55,140 nucleotides of DNA from Clostridium psychrophilum (GCF_018861705.1 NZ_JAHLEC010000017.1:1-55140); one strand, 5' to 3'; counted from the first letter of the stretch, positions 8,810 to 17,731 are shown. Notes: generated by a model not told the origin, from the letters alone. A program made the numbers and translations.

Positions 8810-10351
8810 ATGAGAAAAAAACAGTTAGGGATTAACTTAATAGCTAGCTTATTTGCTTTTTCAGTAAATATATGTATAAGTTTTCTCTTAACCCCTTATA
8901 TAGTGGGGAAATTAGGAAATGAAGCTTATGGTTTCATAGGATTAGCCAATAACTTTGTTGGTTATGCATCTATAATGACGGCTGCTCTCAATGCTATGGC
9001 GGCTAGATTTATTACAATCGAATTACATAAAGATAATAATGAAGAAGCTAACATATATTTTAACTCTGTATTGATTGGTAATATAATTATGTCAGTTGTC
9101 TTAGCTATAGTATCGTTGATTGTTGTCCTAAATCTGAAATATATATTAAATGTATCAGATAATCTGATTATAGATGTGCAATTGACTTTTTTGATTGTGT
9201 TTTTAAACTTTGTCATTACAATATTAGTTTCTATATTTAGTATATCTACATTTGTAACAAATAGGCTTGATTTACAATCTATAAGGAATATTGGGTCGAA
9301 TATTATAAGGGTAATTCTTACACTATTACTTTTTGCCTTTCTACCAGCAAAAATATACTTTATAAGTATTGCAGCCTTAGTAAGCACAATATTTATAGGT
9401 ATAACAAATGCTTCTTTAACTAAAAAGTTATTGCCTGAGATAAGGTTATCAATAAAGTGCTTTAAGTTGAAGGCTGTGAAAATATTACTTTCAGCGGGAG
9501 TATGGAACTCAATGGGCAGTTTAAGTGATATGTTATTAACAGGATTAGATTTGTTAATTGCTAATCTTTTCATTAATGGTCAAGCTATGGGTATTTTATC
9601 AATTGCTAAAACGGTTCCTTTAGCAATACAAGGCTTAGTAGTTCTTGTTGCAGGTATTTTTACTCCTAGTTTTACAATACTTTATGCGAAAAACAAAATT
9701 ATGCAATTGGTTAGTGAAACTAAAATAGCAATGAAATTTCAAGCCCTTATCATGACTGTACCTATAGTTGGATTTATAGTGTTTGGTAAAAGTTTTTATA
9801 CAATATGGCTATTAGGTAAAACACAGCATGAAATTGCTCAGATTTCAATATTATCGTTCTTAACAGTATTGCCTTGGTTGTTAAATTCATATGTGGAGTG
9901 TTTATATTCGCATAACATGATAACAAACAAGATAAAGACATCTGTAGTTGTTACAATGATTCTAGGAATAGTAAGCACTGTAATTGTGTTAATACTAATT
10001 AAATTAACTAACTTGGGTATTTATGCAATTGCAGGGGTAAGCTCAATAATTATTGTTTTAAGGATATTAATATTTGTTCCAATTTATGCCGCACATGTTT
10101 TAAGTTTAAATTGGAAGACCTACTATCCACCATTGTTAAAAGGAATACTAGCTTTTTTTGTCACATATATATTCTTTTATTCTATAAGTATAAATATAAA
10201 AATAAACAATTGGACCGAGCTTGGACTTGTTGCAATTATATGTGGAGTGTTAGGGTATATACTTAACTTTTTTATTGTATTAAACAAAAGTGACATAAAA
10301 AGAGTATGTCGTATGGTGTTGAAACAAACAAATAAAAAAAAGATTCAATAA
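8810..10351 (+). CDS. Wzx-like polysaccharide flippase
   Basis: This 513-residue membrane protein has about twelve to fourteen hydrophobic segments and the N-terminal pattern of the polysaccharide transport / MOP superfamily (LTPYIVGKLGNEAYGFIGLANNFVGYASI, residues about 25-53). It should flip undecaprenyl-linked repeat units to the outer face of the membrane for the polymerase encoded at 6134. The start ATG has an AAAGGAG site 9 bases upstream. It has a paralogue at 38431 in the second locus with similar length. A 203-residue antisense reading frame inside it has no ribosome site and is a shadow. Confidence 0.85.
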   Translation: MRKKQLGINLIASLFAFSVNICISFLLTPYIVGKLGNEAYGFIGLANNFVGYASIMTAALNAMAARFITIELHKDNNEEANIYFNSVLIGNIIMSVVLAIVSLIVVLNLKYILNVSDNLIIDVQLTFLIVFLNFVITILVSIFSISTFVTNRLDLQSIRNIGSNIIRVILTLLLFAFLPAKIYFISIAALVSTIFIGITNASLTKKLLPEIRLSIKCFKLKAVKILLSAGVWNSMGSLSDMLLTGLDLLIANLFINGQAMGILSIAKTVPLAIQGLVVLVAGIFTPSFTILYAKNKIMQLVSETKIAMKFQALIMTVPIVGFIVFGKSFYTIWLLGKTQHEIAQISILSFLTVLPWLLNSYVECLYSHNMITNKIKTSVVVTMILGIVSTVIVLILIKLTNLGIYAIAGVSSIIIVLRILIFVPIYAAHVLSLNWKTYYPPLLKGILAFFVTYIFFYSISINIKINNWTELGLVAIICGVLGYILNFFIVLNKSDIKRVCRMVLKQTNKKKIQ

Positions 10352-10682
10352 ATTAACAGTAATATATCTAAATGTTATCAATTTCTTGTAAACATTTATT
10401 ATTGTTTTCGCTATAAGTGATAATTAGGACAATAAAAAAGAATTAACAATAGTAAATTTTCTTAAGCTCAGTGATAAATTTTAGCATTGATCAATAGACA
10501 GAAATACGAGCCAATACCTATTTTTGTAAACTTTGTTGAGTTTAGCTACGGTAATTATATTAGATAGATGGAGTCATTGGTTTTTATTATAAAAATGGTT
10601 TAAACCATTTCTAAGGTAAGAATTCGCAAAAATAAAACAAAGATAGTGTAAATACTATCAGATAAAACAAGGAGGATATAAT
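10352..10682 (+). promoter_or_regulatory. Intergenic leader region, copy 2 of the conserved palindromic leader
   Basis: This 331-base gap holds a GTCATTG box at 10573-10579, a perfect 18-bp palindrome AAATGGTTTAAACCATTT at 10593-10610, and an imperfect palindrome GATAGTGTAAATACTATC at 10642-10659. The box-to-palindrome distance (69 bases) and the 19 bases at 10631-10649 match the leader at 24-110. The segment ends in an AAGGAGG ribosome site for the pyruvyl transferase-family gene. The shared layout suggests a common regulator or a shared transcript structure. Confidence 0.6.
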
Positions 10683-11777
10683 ATGAAAGTTGGAATTATG
10701 TCTATGCAAAGAATACAAAACTATGGATCATTTTTACAGTCATATGGACTAAAAATGACAATTGAAAATTTAGGTCACAAAGTTGTTTTTTTAGATTACA
10801 AAATAGAAAAACCGATTGTTCAACTAGAAAAACCAATTGTTCAACTAGAAAAAAAGAATATTCCATATAGGGTAGCAAAAAAAATGTATTATATAATGAA
10901 GGAGGATATATTTCATATAAAAAGTATGTCTCACCTTTATAATAAAAAATATTTACCTATGCTAGGAATAACTGAGAAAAGAAATTACCGCGACCAAGTA
11001 GATGTTTTAGTGATAGGTAGTGATGAGGTTTTTAATTGTCTACAACCTAATCTTCTTGTAGGATATTCTAGAGAATTGTTTGGTAAAGATAATAATGCTG
11101 GTAAAATTATTAGCTATGCTGCAAGTTGTGGAAATACAACCCTCGAAAACATTAAAAAGTATAATATTGATAAAGAAGTAGGGGGAATGCTCAAAAAATT
11201 TTCTGCTATTTCTGTTAGAGATAACAATTCATTTAAGGTAATAAATGAATTAACTGCAAAAGCACCAGTAATTAATGTTGATCCAGTTATTATAGCAGAT
11301 TTTGATGCCTATATTCCTGAGCAAAGTAAATTGAAAGATTATATATTAATTTATTCTTATCCAAATAGAATTAGAAATGAAAAAGAAATAAATGCAATTA
11401 AGAATTTTGCACAAAAACACAATAAAAAATTAGTTTCAATAGGTTCACATCAAAAATGGGTTGACCTTAAAATAGAAGCAGATCCATTTGAACTTTTATC
11501 ATATGTTAAAAATGCAGATTATATAATAACAGATACATTTCATGGAAGTATTTTTTCAATTAAGTACAATAAACCTTTCGTGACATTTATACGCGAAAGT
11601 AATAAACAGAAACTACGGGATCTACTACAAAGGTTTTCTGTTGCGGATAGAGAACTCAAAAATGCGGATGAGTTGGAGGATATATTGTTAAAGCCTATGG
11701 ATTTTGATCGAGTAAATAGTATTATTGCTGTAGAAAAAGAAAAATCCATATCATATTTGCAGAACAATTTGAAATGA
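10683..11777 (+). CDS. Polysaccharide pyruvyl transferase family protein (copy 2)
   Basis: A 364-residue relative of the protein at 1369. It begins MKVGIMSMQRIQNYGSFLQSYGL, has the VIGSDEVFNC segment and the conserved C-terminal DTFHGSIFSIKYNKPF segment with its H-G pair. Such proteins modify surface sugars, in known cases by adding pyruvate. An exact-frame 21-bp tandem duplication (10806-10826 and 10827-10847, one base different) repeats the seven residues EKPIVQL near residue 42. The gene follows the conserved leader and an AAGGAGG site. Its partner iron-sulfur gene starts 114 bases downstream and, unlike copy 1, is intact. Confidence 0.85.
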   Translation: MKVGIMSMQRIQNYGSFLQSYGLKMTIENLGHKVVFLDYKIEKPIVQLEKPIVQLEKKNIPYRVAKKMYYIMKEDIFHIKSMSHLYNKKYLPMLGITEKRNYRDQVDVLVIGSDEVFNCLQPNLLVGYSRELFGKDNNAGKIISYAASCGNTTLENIKKYNIDKEVGGMLKKFSAISVRDNNSFKVINELTAKAPVINVDPVIIADFDAYIPEQSKLKDYILIYSYPNRIRNEKEINAIKNFAQKHNKKLVSIGSHQKWVDLKIEADPFELLSYVKNADYIITDTFHGSIFSIKYNKPFVTFIRESNKQKLRDLLQRFSVADRELKNADELEDILLKPMDFDRVNSIIAVEKEKSISYLQNNLK

Positions 11778-11891
11778 TGAGTTCATAATAAACTTACAAC
11801 ATGTGGTAAATTTATCATAAGACTATTAGATATTTAAAATGATAAAGTGAAAATGCGCAAAACAATTTTTCTAGCTAAGGAGAAGTAAAAT

Positions 11892-13082
11892 ATGATTAAA
11901 TTGTACACAAATAAAGAAGAATGTTGTGGATGTACTGCTTGCATGAACATATGTACAAGACAGGCTATTTCAATGAAAGCTGATATTAATGGGTTTATTT
12001 ATCCAATAATAAATAATAACTTATGTGTGGAATGTGGGTTATGTAAAACAGTCTGTGCATTCCAACACGAACCAGTTACTTATACTAAGCCATTTGCCAC
12101 ATATGCAGCTGTCAATAAAAATCAATCTGTTCTTACTGCGAGTGCTTCAGGTGGAATATTTGCAGCACTTGCTTCAGTGGTGTTTGAAAAAGGTGGTGTG
12201 GTTTTTGGATGCGCTTTTAACCGTGATATGGTGGCAGAACATATTTGCGTTGATAATCTAATTGATATGAAAAAGCTTCAGGGTTCCAAGTATGTACAGA
12301 GTAGTATTAATACCACTTACGCTCAGACCCGAAAATTTTTAAAAGAGGGTAGATGGGTATTATTCACAGGTACTCCTTGCCAAATTTCAGGATTAAAATC
12401 TTACCTCGACAAGGACTACAATACTCTTATCACTGCTGATTTAATTTGCCATGGTGTTCCGAGTATAGCATTTTTTAAGGGATACATCAAACACTTGGAA
12501 GCAAAACTTAATGCTAAAGTTATAGATTTCAAGTTCAGGGATAAATCAAAAGGATGGGGATTATTGGGAAAAGTGGTTTATGAAAAGAATGGAGTGGTGC
12601 GCGAGAAATTGATACCACACTATACCTCTTATTATTATAGCTATTTCTTAAAAGGTGATATTTATCGCGAGAATTGCTACGAGTGCAAATATGCAGGTAG
12701 TAGCAGACAGGGTGATTTTACAATAGGTGATTATTGGGGCGTTGAGAAAGCCCAGCCTGAAATTAATACTAAAAATGGAGTATCTGTTCTATTGGTAAAT
12801 AATGAAAAAGGAATGGTGATGATTGAAAAATTGAAGGAACTTCTTACATTGACAGAGTCCACTTTTGAACAAGCCGGAATGCAAAATGGACAGTTAAGGC
12901 AACCAACTGCCAAAAGCAATAGAAGAGGAGTAATATTAAAAATGTGGCGTGAGGATGGATATGAGGCTTTGGCTCATGAGTACTATAATACAAATAAGAA
13001 ACAGCTTAGGCTATTGAGGATTAAAGCTCTGGTACCTCAATCAGCAAAGAAGATGATAAAAAAATTACTTGGGAAAAGATAA
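11892..13082 (+). CDS. Coenzyme F420 hydrogenase/dehydrogenase beta-family Fe-S protein (intact copy)
   Basis: This 396-residue protein has two N-terminal ferredoxin-type [4Fe-4S] cysteine sets, CCGCTACMNIC (about 13-23) and CVECGLCKTVC (about 46-56). The body is related to the beta subunit of F420-reducing hydrogenase, with SASGGIFAAL, LQGSKYVQS, FTGTPCQISGLKSYL, CHGVPS and YECKYAGSSRQGDFTIGDYWG. Members of this family often sit beside pyruvyl transferase-family genes in polysaccharide loci, as here; their exact redox reaction in that setting is not established. F420 itself need not be used, since these proteins also occur in organisms without it. An AAGGAG site precedes the ATG. Confidence 0.85.
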   Translation: MIKLYTNKEECCGCTACMNICTRQAISMKADINGFIYPIINNNLCVECGLCKTVCAFQHEPVTYTKPFATYAAVNKNQSVLTASASGGIFAALASVVFEKGGVVFGCAFNRDMVAEHICVDNLIDMKKLQGSKYVQSSINTTYAQTRKFLKEGRWVLFTGTPCQISGLKSYLDKDYNTLITADLICHGVPSIAFFKGYIKHLEAKLNAKVIDFKFRDKSKGWGLLGKVVYEKNGVVREKLIPHYTSYYYSYFLKGDIYRENCYECKYAGSSRQGDFTIGDYWGVEKAQPEINTKNGVSVLLVNNEKGMVMIEKLKELLTLTESTFEQAGMQNGQLRQPTAKSNRRGVILKMWREDGYEALAHEYYNTNKKQLRLLRIKALVPQSAKKMIKKLLGKR

Positions 13083-13176
13083 ATTGAGTGGAACTACACC
13101 AACTTTTGTAGTAGGGAAATAATATTGAATTTTATTGAATAATATGGTAATATTAGTATAGAATGGTGGTGCTTAA

Positions 13177-13788
13177 ATGTTAACAGAAGTTTCAGAAATA
13201 AATCGTAAAATTATCAATTCTGGGAACAAAAATAGATTGAAAAATAAAGACTTTTCACTTATATCTAGTAATTGCAATGGTGCATTTATGATGCATGATT
13301 TAGATTTAAAATTTTTAACTCCAACAGTAAATCTTTTTTTCTTCCCTAATGATTTTATTAAATTTGTAGAAAATATTGATTTTTATTTAAAACAAAAGCT
13401 AGAATTTATTGATGATAAGAATTATGATTACCCAATTGGGAAATTGAAGGATGTAAAAATCCACTTCATGCATTATAAAAACAACGAAGATGCTGAGAAA
13501 CAATGGTATAAACGAAGCAAAAGAATAAATCCTAAAAATATATTTATTATGATGACAGATAGAGATGGTTGCACTGAAGAGATGATTAGAGATTTTGACA
13601 ATTTACCATATAAAAATAAAGTTATATTTACAAATAAGAAATATAAACAATATAGTTCAGCTTTTTATATAAAGGGATTTGAGAACCAATCAAGTATAGG
13701 AAATATCTTTGAATTCAAAAATATACTTGGTAAAAAATATTATGATGATTTTGATTATGTTAATTGGTTTAACAATGGTATAAAATAA
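13177..13788 (+). CDS. DUF1919 family exopolysaccharide biosynthesis protein
   Basis: The 203-residue product matches DUF1919 by its characteristic segments: SLISSNCNGAFMMHDLDLKF near residue 28, TVNLFFFPNDFIKF, YPIGKLKDVKIHFMHY, MMTDRDGCTEEMI and the closing FDYVNWFNN. These proteins are found in capsule and exopolysaccharide loci and are thought to act on sugar substrates, but their reaction is not firmly known. It is the last gene of the left polysaccharide locus. The stop is 5 bases before the first R repeat, whose terminal hairpin would end the transcript. Confidence 0.82.
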   Translation: MLTEVSEINRKIINSGNKNRLKNKDFSLISSNCNGAFMMHDLDLKFLTPTVNLFFFPNDFIKFVENIDFYLKQKLEFIDDKNYDYPIGKLKDVKIHFMHYKNNEDAEKQWYKRSKRINPKNIFIMMTDRDGCTEEMIRDFDNLPYKNKVIFTNKKYKQYSSAFYIKGFENQSSIGNIFEFKNILGKKYYDDFDYVNWFNNGIK

Positions 13789-13792
13789 TGTT

Positions 13793-14019
13793 TAGCAAGC
13801 TCAACCAAGGTCTCGCAAGGGTCCCCGGGGGAAGTGAACATTAGGTGAATAATTATGCGGAAGCTAGGCGAAGATGGAACAGCTGATGCAAATTTAAGGA
13901 TGTAAAGTTAGGTTTGAAAGGATAAAAATTTTGCAAAATAAAAACAAAAAAACTTGGCGGCAGCCATAGGGTAGAAACTACTGAAATTTATAGAAGTGTA
14001 TAATTTCGGTAGTTTTTTT
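13793..14019 (+). repeat. R repeat, copy R1, with terminator hairpin
   Basis: It begins with a 36-base stretch that is identical at 17732-17767 (starting TAGCAAGCTCAACCAAGG). It continues with the core motif GCTAGGCGAAGATGG, a small hairpin TGGC-ggca-GCCA, and a terminator stem (aACTACTGAAAT...ATTTCGGTAGTt at 13976-14013) followed by seven Ts. It closes the left polysaccharide locus. Confidence 0.75.
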
Positions 14020-14024
14020 ATCGT

Positions 14025-14263
14025 GAAGCTAAAGTAAGTTACTTACCACTCAATATAATAAAGGATATATTGGGTGGAAAGTAACTTCAAGTTGTTTTTT
14101 ATTGTAATACACTGTTACAGGAGTGTTAGAGGGCACTTTAATTTACAGTAAGTTAAAAGATAAAAAAGATAAAGAAATTTATTTTTATAATAAATATTTT
14201 AAAAGCAGAGTAGAATAAAATATAATTTTCTGATAAAATAAGATTAGAAGAAGGAATGATTAT
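14025..14263 (+). repeat. U element (copy A) upstream of the stopped Rpn gene
   Basis: From 14051 to the start codon this sequence is nearly identical to 26212-26425, upstream of the intact Rpn gene. It includes a small hairpin near 14081-14092 and a long AT-rich stretch that probably carries the Rpn promoter. More diverged U copies follow R repeats at 15406 and 27479. Confidence 0.65.
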
Positions 14264-15121
14264 ATGTAAAGATTAAAGCCTTTAAATGATTTTATATTTA
14301 AGAAGACTTTTGGTGAGGAAGAAACGAAAGATAATCTAATAGCACTACTTAATGCAATTTTAAGTAAAAAAGATAGAGACAAATTAGTAACACTTGAAAT
14401 AGTTGAAAATAAAGAATTAACGCCCGAATTAATCGGAGATAAGACAGGCATAATAGATGTTAGAGCTAAAACAGAAGATGGTACACAACTTGAAATAGAA
14501 GTACAGTTAACAAATCAGCACAATATGGATAAAAGGACAATATGGTATTGGGGTGAAATGTTTTCAGAAGGAATAAAAAAGGGAGAAGATTATAAGAATC
14601 TAACTAAGGTTATAACTATAAATATAGTAGACTTTGAATATATAAAAATACCTGATAAATTCCACACAACATTTCATTTATGGGAAGATGGAGTAAAAGA
14701 CTACATGCTAACAGATGTAATAGAAATTCATTTTATAGAGATGGAGAAATTTAGAAAATTAAAAAATAAGAACTTAAAAGAAGATAAATTACAAAGGTGG
14801 TTATCATTTTTTAGAGAAGATATAAGTAAAGAAGAATTAAAGGAGTTGATGGACATGGATGTCGATATTAAAAAAGCAGAAGAGAAAATAGAATATCTAA
14901 GTAGTGATCCAAAGACATTAGAATTATATAAATCAAGAGAAAGATCACTTCATGAGAGGGCTAATATGATTAGTTCGGCTAAAGATGAAGGAATAAATGA
15001 AAAAGCAATAGAAGATGCAAGAAATCTATTAAAACTAGGAGTTAGTATAGATATAATAATTAAAGCCATAGGTCTTTCTAAAGAAAAGATAATACAAATA
15101 AAGAAAGAGTTAGAAAGTTAA
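14264..15121 (+). pseudogene. Rpn-family PD-(D/E)XK nuclease, stopped at codon 2
   Basis: The sequence is collinear with the intact gene at 26426-27283 (both 858 bases, no indel, only scattered substitutions), but codon 2 is TAA instead of GAA (ATG TAA AGA at 14264-14272). A 198-codon frame remains from an internal ATG at 14525. That part lacks the nuclease core residues, which lie in the removed N-terminal portion (GIIDVRA and LEIEVQL). Rpn proteins are nucleases linked to recombination and transposase-like families. The break is recent, as the rest of the frame is clean. Confidence 0.85.
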
Positions 15122-15404
15122 CAACAGAGCTTGTCCGTTTCACTTCCAAACTTTGAAGCAAGCTTAGCAACAGAGCTTGGCCATTTCACTTCCAAACTCT
15201 GTAAGGGGTCAAACTCTTGGAAAAAATTGGAAAGCGTGCTATGCGTAAGCTAGACGAAGATGAAACATCTGATGTGAATTAAGGGTGAAGAAGTTGAAAT
15301 GAAAAGTTAAGAAATAGGGGAAAAAACAAAAACAAAAAAATTGGTGATAACCACGAGATGGAGCTACTGAAAGTTATAGAGATATAATTTTGGTAGTTCT
15401 TTTG
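15122..15404 (+). repeat. R repeat, copy R2
   Basis: It starts at the Rpn stop codon. The first part contains a partly duplicated CAACAGAGCTTG block (15122 and 15169). The core GCTAGACGAAGATG carries a perfect AGATG-aaa-CATCT hairpin, and the second hairpin TTGGT-gata-ACCA (15341-15353) replaces a C-G pair of other copies by T-A. The terminator stem spans about 15362-15400. Confidence 0.72.
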
Positions 15405-15405
15405 T

Positions 15406-15620
15406 ATTAAAAGTATTTGTACTGGATTATGTAATTATTGACGTGAAATGAATTGGCATACAATATGATAAATGTTATATTGAGAGGTAAGTAATCAACT
15501 TCGAGTAATTTTATTGGTGATACATTGTTAAATTATCGTTAGAGGTCACTTTGATTTGAAGCAAATTAAAGATAGAAAAAAGTTAAAGAGGTTTACTTTT
15601 ACAGGTGCAGGTGGCAGGTA
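15406..15620 (+). repeat. U element (copy C)
   Basis: This diverged copy of the U stretch lies directly after R2 and upstream of the toxin-antitoxin pair. Shared features are the CAATATgATAAA box, the ATATTGaGaGG box, GTTAGAGG-CACTTT, and AAAGTTAAAGagGTTTACTTTTA at the end. It ends before the TA promoter and operator. Confidence 0.5.
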
Positions 15621-15713
15621 TTTGGTTATAAAATAAGATACATACTCGTTGAGCTATAATTTTAGTAAAAAAGTCTAGTATTTTCTACTAAGTAAAATAA
15701 ATTAAGATGTGTC

Positions 15714-15789
15714 AATTAATACGTTATATTAATAAAATGTATTAATTAGTACGTAAAATGTTGTGTTTTTAGCATATTTATATTATAAT
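15714..15789 (+). promoter_or_regulatory. Promoter and candidate operator of the toxin-antitoxin operon
   Basis: A sigma-A promoter TTGTGT (15761-15766), 17-base spacer, TATAAT (15784-15789) lies 36 bases before the toxin start. Upstream is a perfect 9-bp inverted repeat AATTAATAC / GTATTAATT (15714-15722 and 15739-15747), a natural site for autorepression by the HTH-bearing antitoxin. The binding is inferred. Confidence 0.65.
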
Positions 15790-15824
15790 TTGATTATAAT
15801 ATAAATGAAGGGACTGATAGAAAT

Positions 15825-16250
15825 TTGTGTTCACAAAGGAGAGAAACAAAAAAACATTTAGATTTTACACCTGAGGATATAAAAACGTTTCTTGAGAAAC
15901 TTAGAAAATTAGTCATCTATGGTAAATATATAATTTCAAAAAATGAAAAAAGAAAAGAGAACATGGATTTCATAGAAGATTATAAAATTAATACACAAAA
16001 GGAAAAAGAAATTCTATTAAGTCTTCAATATGAAGATTTTTGTTATGCTGTTGATAATGAAAAAGAGAAATTTTATTATGAAAAACTATATATTTTTAGC
16101 AAAGCCTATGAGCTAGATAACTGGGGAACCTTGGAGTTTATTGATATATACATAAAAATAAATATGACACAGACAAGAAAAGGTGATGATTTTATGATCA
16201 TTGTATCTTTTCATAAAAGAAATAAAGATATTAAATATTTGTTTAAATAA
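15825..16250 (+). CDS. Probable MqsR-like mRNA interferase toxin
   Basis: The 141-residue product resembles MqsR/RelE-fold toxins: a helix (LEKLRKLVIYGKYIIS), the segment EKEILLSLQYEDFCYAVDNEK, YIKI, and a closing strand VSFHKRN. MqsR enzymes cut mRNA in starving or stressed cells. The start is TTG; no in-frame ATG occurs before residue 46, so TTG is needed for a complete fold. The ribosome site is weak, in contrast to the downstream antitoxin. It lies 61 bases before a zinc-ribbon plus Panacea gene, and this order and pairing support the call more than the residue matches, which are loose. Confidence 0.62.
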   Translation: MCSQRRETKKHLDFTPEDIKTFLEKLRKLVIYGKYIISKNEKRKENMDFIEDYKINTQKEKEILLSLQYEDFCYAVDNEKEKFYYEKLYIFSKAYELDNWGTLEFIDIYIKINMTQTRKGDDFMIIVSFHKRNKDIKYLFK

Positions 16251-16311
16251 ATAACTTGATATATTTTGCTTCTTAGTTAAAAATGATAATGAATAGAAGG
16301 AGGTAATAAGT

Positions 16312-17325
16312 ATGTTACAGTTTTGTGAGAAATGTAATGATACAGTGAAATACTCTATTAGAGAGGAAAGAAAAATAAAAATTATTAAAGGAAGAAAAAT
16401 AGAGTATATAGGAAAAGAAGCTTATTGTGATGAATGTGGTAGTGATTTATTTGTTCATGAAATAAGAGACTCTAATTTAGAGATGCTCGATGAAGCTTTT
16501 AGAGAACAGACAAAATTGATTACAGTACCCATAATAGAGAATATACTTGATAAGTATGATATTGGTAAAAGACCATTATCTTTATTAATGGGTTGGGGTG
16601 AAGGAACTTTAACTAGATATTTGAATGGTGACATGCCAACTAAACAGTATTCAGATATTTTAATTAGATTACTCAATAATCCAAAATATATGAGTGAAAT
16701 CTTAGAAGAAAATAAAGGGAAAATAACTGAACATGCATATAATGTTTGTAAAAAAGCGTTAGATAGAATAGATGGTGAAAAGTGTGAAATGGCATTAACA
16801 TATGAAAGTAGTGAGAAGATAGATAACGTGTCTAAGTATATATTGAATAATTGTAGTGATATAACCCCTTTAGCATTACAAAAATTATTGTATTATGCAC
16901 AGGCTTTTTATAAAGTATTTAATGGACAATTCTTGTTTGACAATGATTGTGAAGCTTGGATACATGGTCCTGTTTATAGGGACATCTATTATAAATATAA
17001 GGAATATGGATATAATGCAATAGAAGATAATACATCAAAATTTTGTGATATTAATTTAGATAAAGCTGAGGAAGAATTGCTAGATAGTATTATAATTAAT
17101 TTTGGTTGTTATAGCGGGAAGATCTTAGAAAGAATGACTCATATAGAAGCACCATGGAATATCACTAGAAAAGAGTTGAGTAACTATGATAGTTCTGATA
17201 GAATTATTGATAAAAAAATTATTAATGAATATTTTAATAGTATAAAAAATAAATTCGAAATGTTAAATATTGCAGACATTAAGGATTATAGTGCAGATTT
17301 ATTTAGCAAAGTTCAAACTTTATAA
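16312..17325 (+). CDS. Antitoxin with zinc ribbon, HTH and Panacea (SocA-like/DUF4065) domain
   Basis: This 337-residue protein has three parts. Residues about 4-47 form a zinc ribbon with CEKC and CDEC pairs, as in MqsA. Residues about 60-115 hold an XRE-like helix-turn-helix region (RPLSLLMGWGEGTLTRYLNGDMP). Residues about 170-300 match the Panacea domain (DITPLALQKLLYYAQAFYKVFNGQ, DCEAWIHGPVYRDIYYKYK). Panacea domains are known as versatile neutralising domains of antitoxins paired with unrelated toxins. A strong AAGGAGG site precedes the ATG, which would favour antitoxin over toxin. It should both neutralise the upstream toxin and repress the operon. Confidence 0.82.
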   Translation: MLQFCEKCNDTVKYSIREERKIKIIKGRKIEYIGKEAYCDECGSDLFVHEIRDSNLEMLDEAFREQTKLITVPIIENILDKYDIGKRPLSLLMGWGEGTLTRYLNGDMPTKQYSDILIRLLNNPKYMSEILEENKGKITEHAYNVCKKALDRIDGEKCEMALTYESSEKIDNVSKYILNNCSDITPLALQKLLYYAQAFYKVFNGQFLFDNDCEAWIHGPVYRDIYYKYKEYGYNAIEDNTSKFCDINLDKAEEELLDSIIINFGCYSGKILERMTHIEAPWNITRKELSNYDSSDRIIDKKIINEYFNSIKNKFEMLNIADIKDYSADLFSKVQTL

Positions 17326-17344
17326 AAATTAGTAACCAATAAAC

Positions 17345-17580
17345 AGATTTCGCTACGCTACATCCATATGTTGGGAAGGGACCATGTCAGCAACTAGTAT
17401 ATGTAAAAACATAAACTAGGGAAGCGAAGCTGGGTTAGAAGGGAACATTTGATTGAGATTTAGAGTCGAAGAAGTTAGGGTGAAAAGTTAGAAAATTGGA
17501 GAAAAAATAGAATCAAAAATACTTGGCGATAGCCAACTTAGAAAACTACCAAACTGCATGTTGATGCATCTTGGTGGTTT
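17345..17580 (+). repeat. R repeat, copy R3, with covarying terminator
   Basis: It lies 20 bases after the antitoxin gene. The middle hairpin TTGGC-gata-GCCAA (17523-17536) is perfect. The terminator stem differs in sequence from other copies (CTACCAAac-TGCAT-gttg-ATGCA-tcTTGGTGG) yet still pairs, followed by T-rich sequence. This is evidence that the RNA structure is what is kept. Confidence 0.7.
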
Positions 17581-17646
17581 TTGTTTATTAAAAAGTTATT
17601 TGGATATAATTTAAACAAATAATTATATAGTAGGTGAATAAATTAT

Positions 17647-17727
17647 ATGGTCAGAAAAAAATGTGATTGGTATCCAGGATCAATTCATCATATTACAATG
17701 AATTTGTGCGGAAAGCCCACTCCTTGA
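17647..17727 (+). pseudogene. N-terminal scrap of a RAYT / Y1 REP-associated transposase
   Basis: A 26-residue frame reads MVRKKCDWYPGSIHHITM and stops soon after. This matches the opening of RAYT transposases (typically R-K-x-R-x-WYPGAxYHVT), including the first histidine of the region that leads to the HUH motif in full-length enzymes. It has a GTAGGTG ribosome-like site. The rest of the enzyme is gone, replaced by REP-like sequence 5 bases on. Confidence 0.6.
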
Positions 17728-17731
17728 GGTG

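Noticed and set aside
8962-9573. 203-codon minus-strand frame
   Set aside because: Antisense shadow of the flippase; no ribosome site or recognisable domain.
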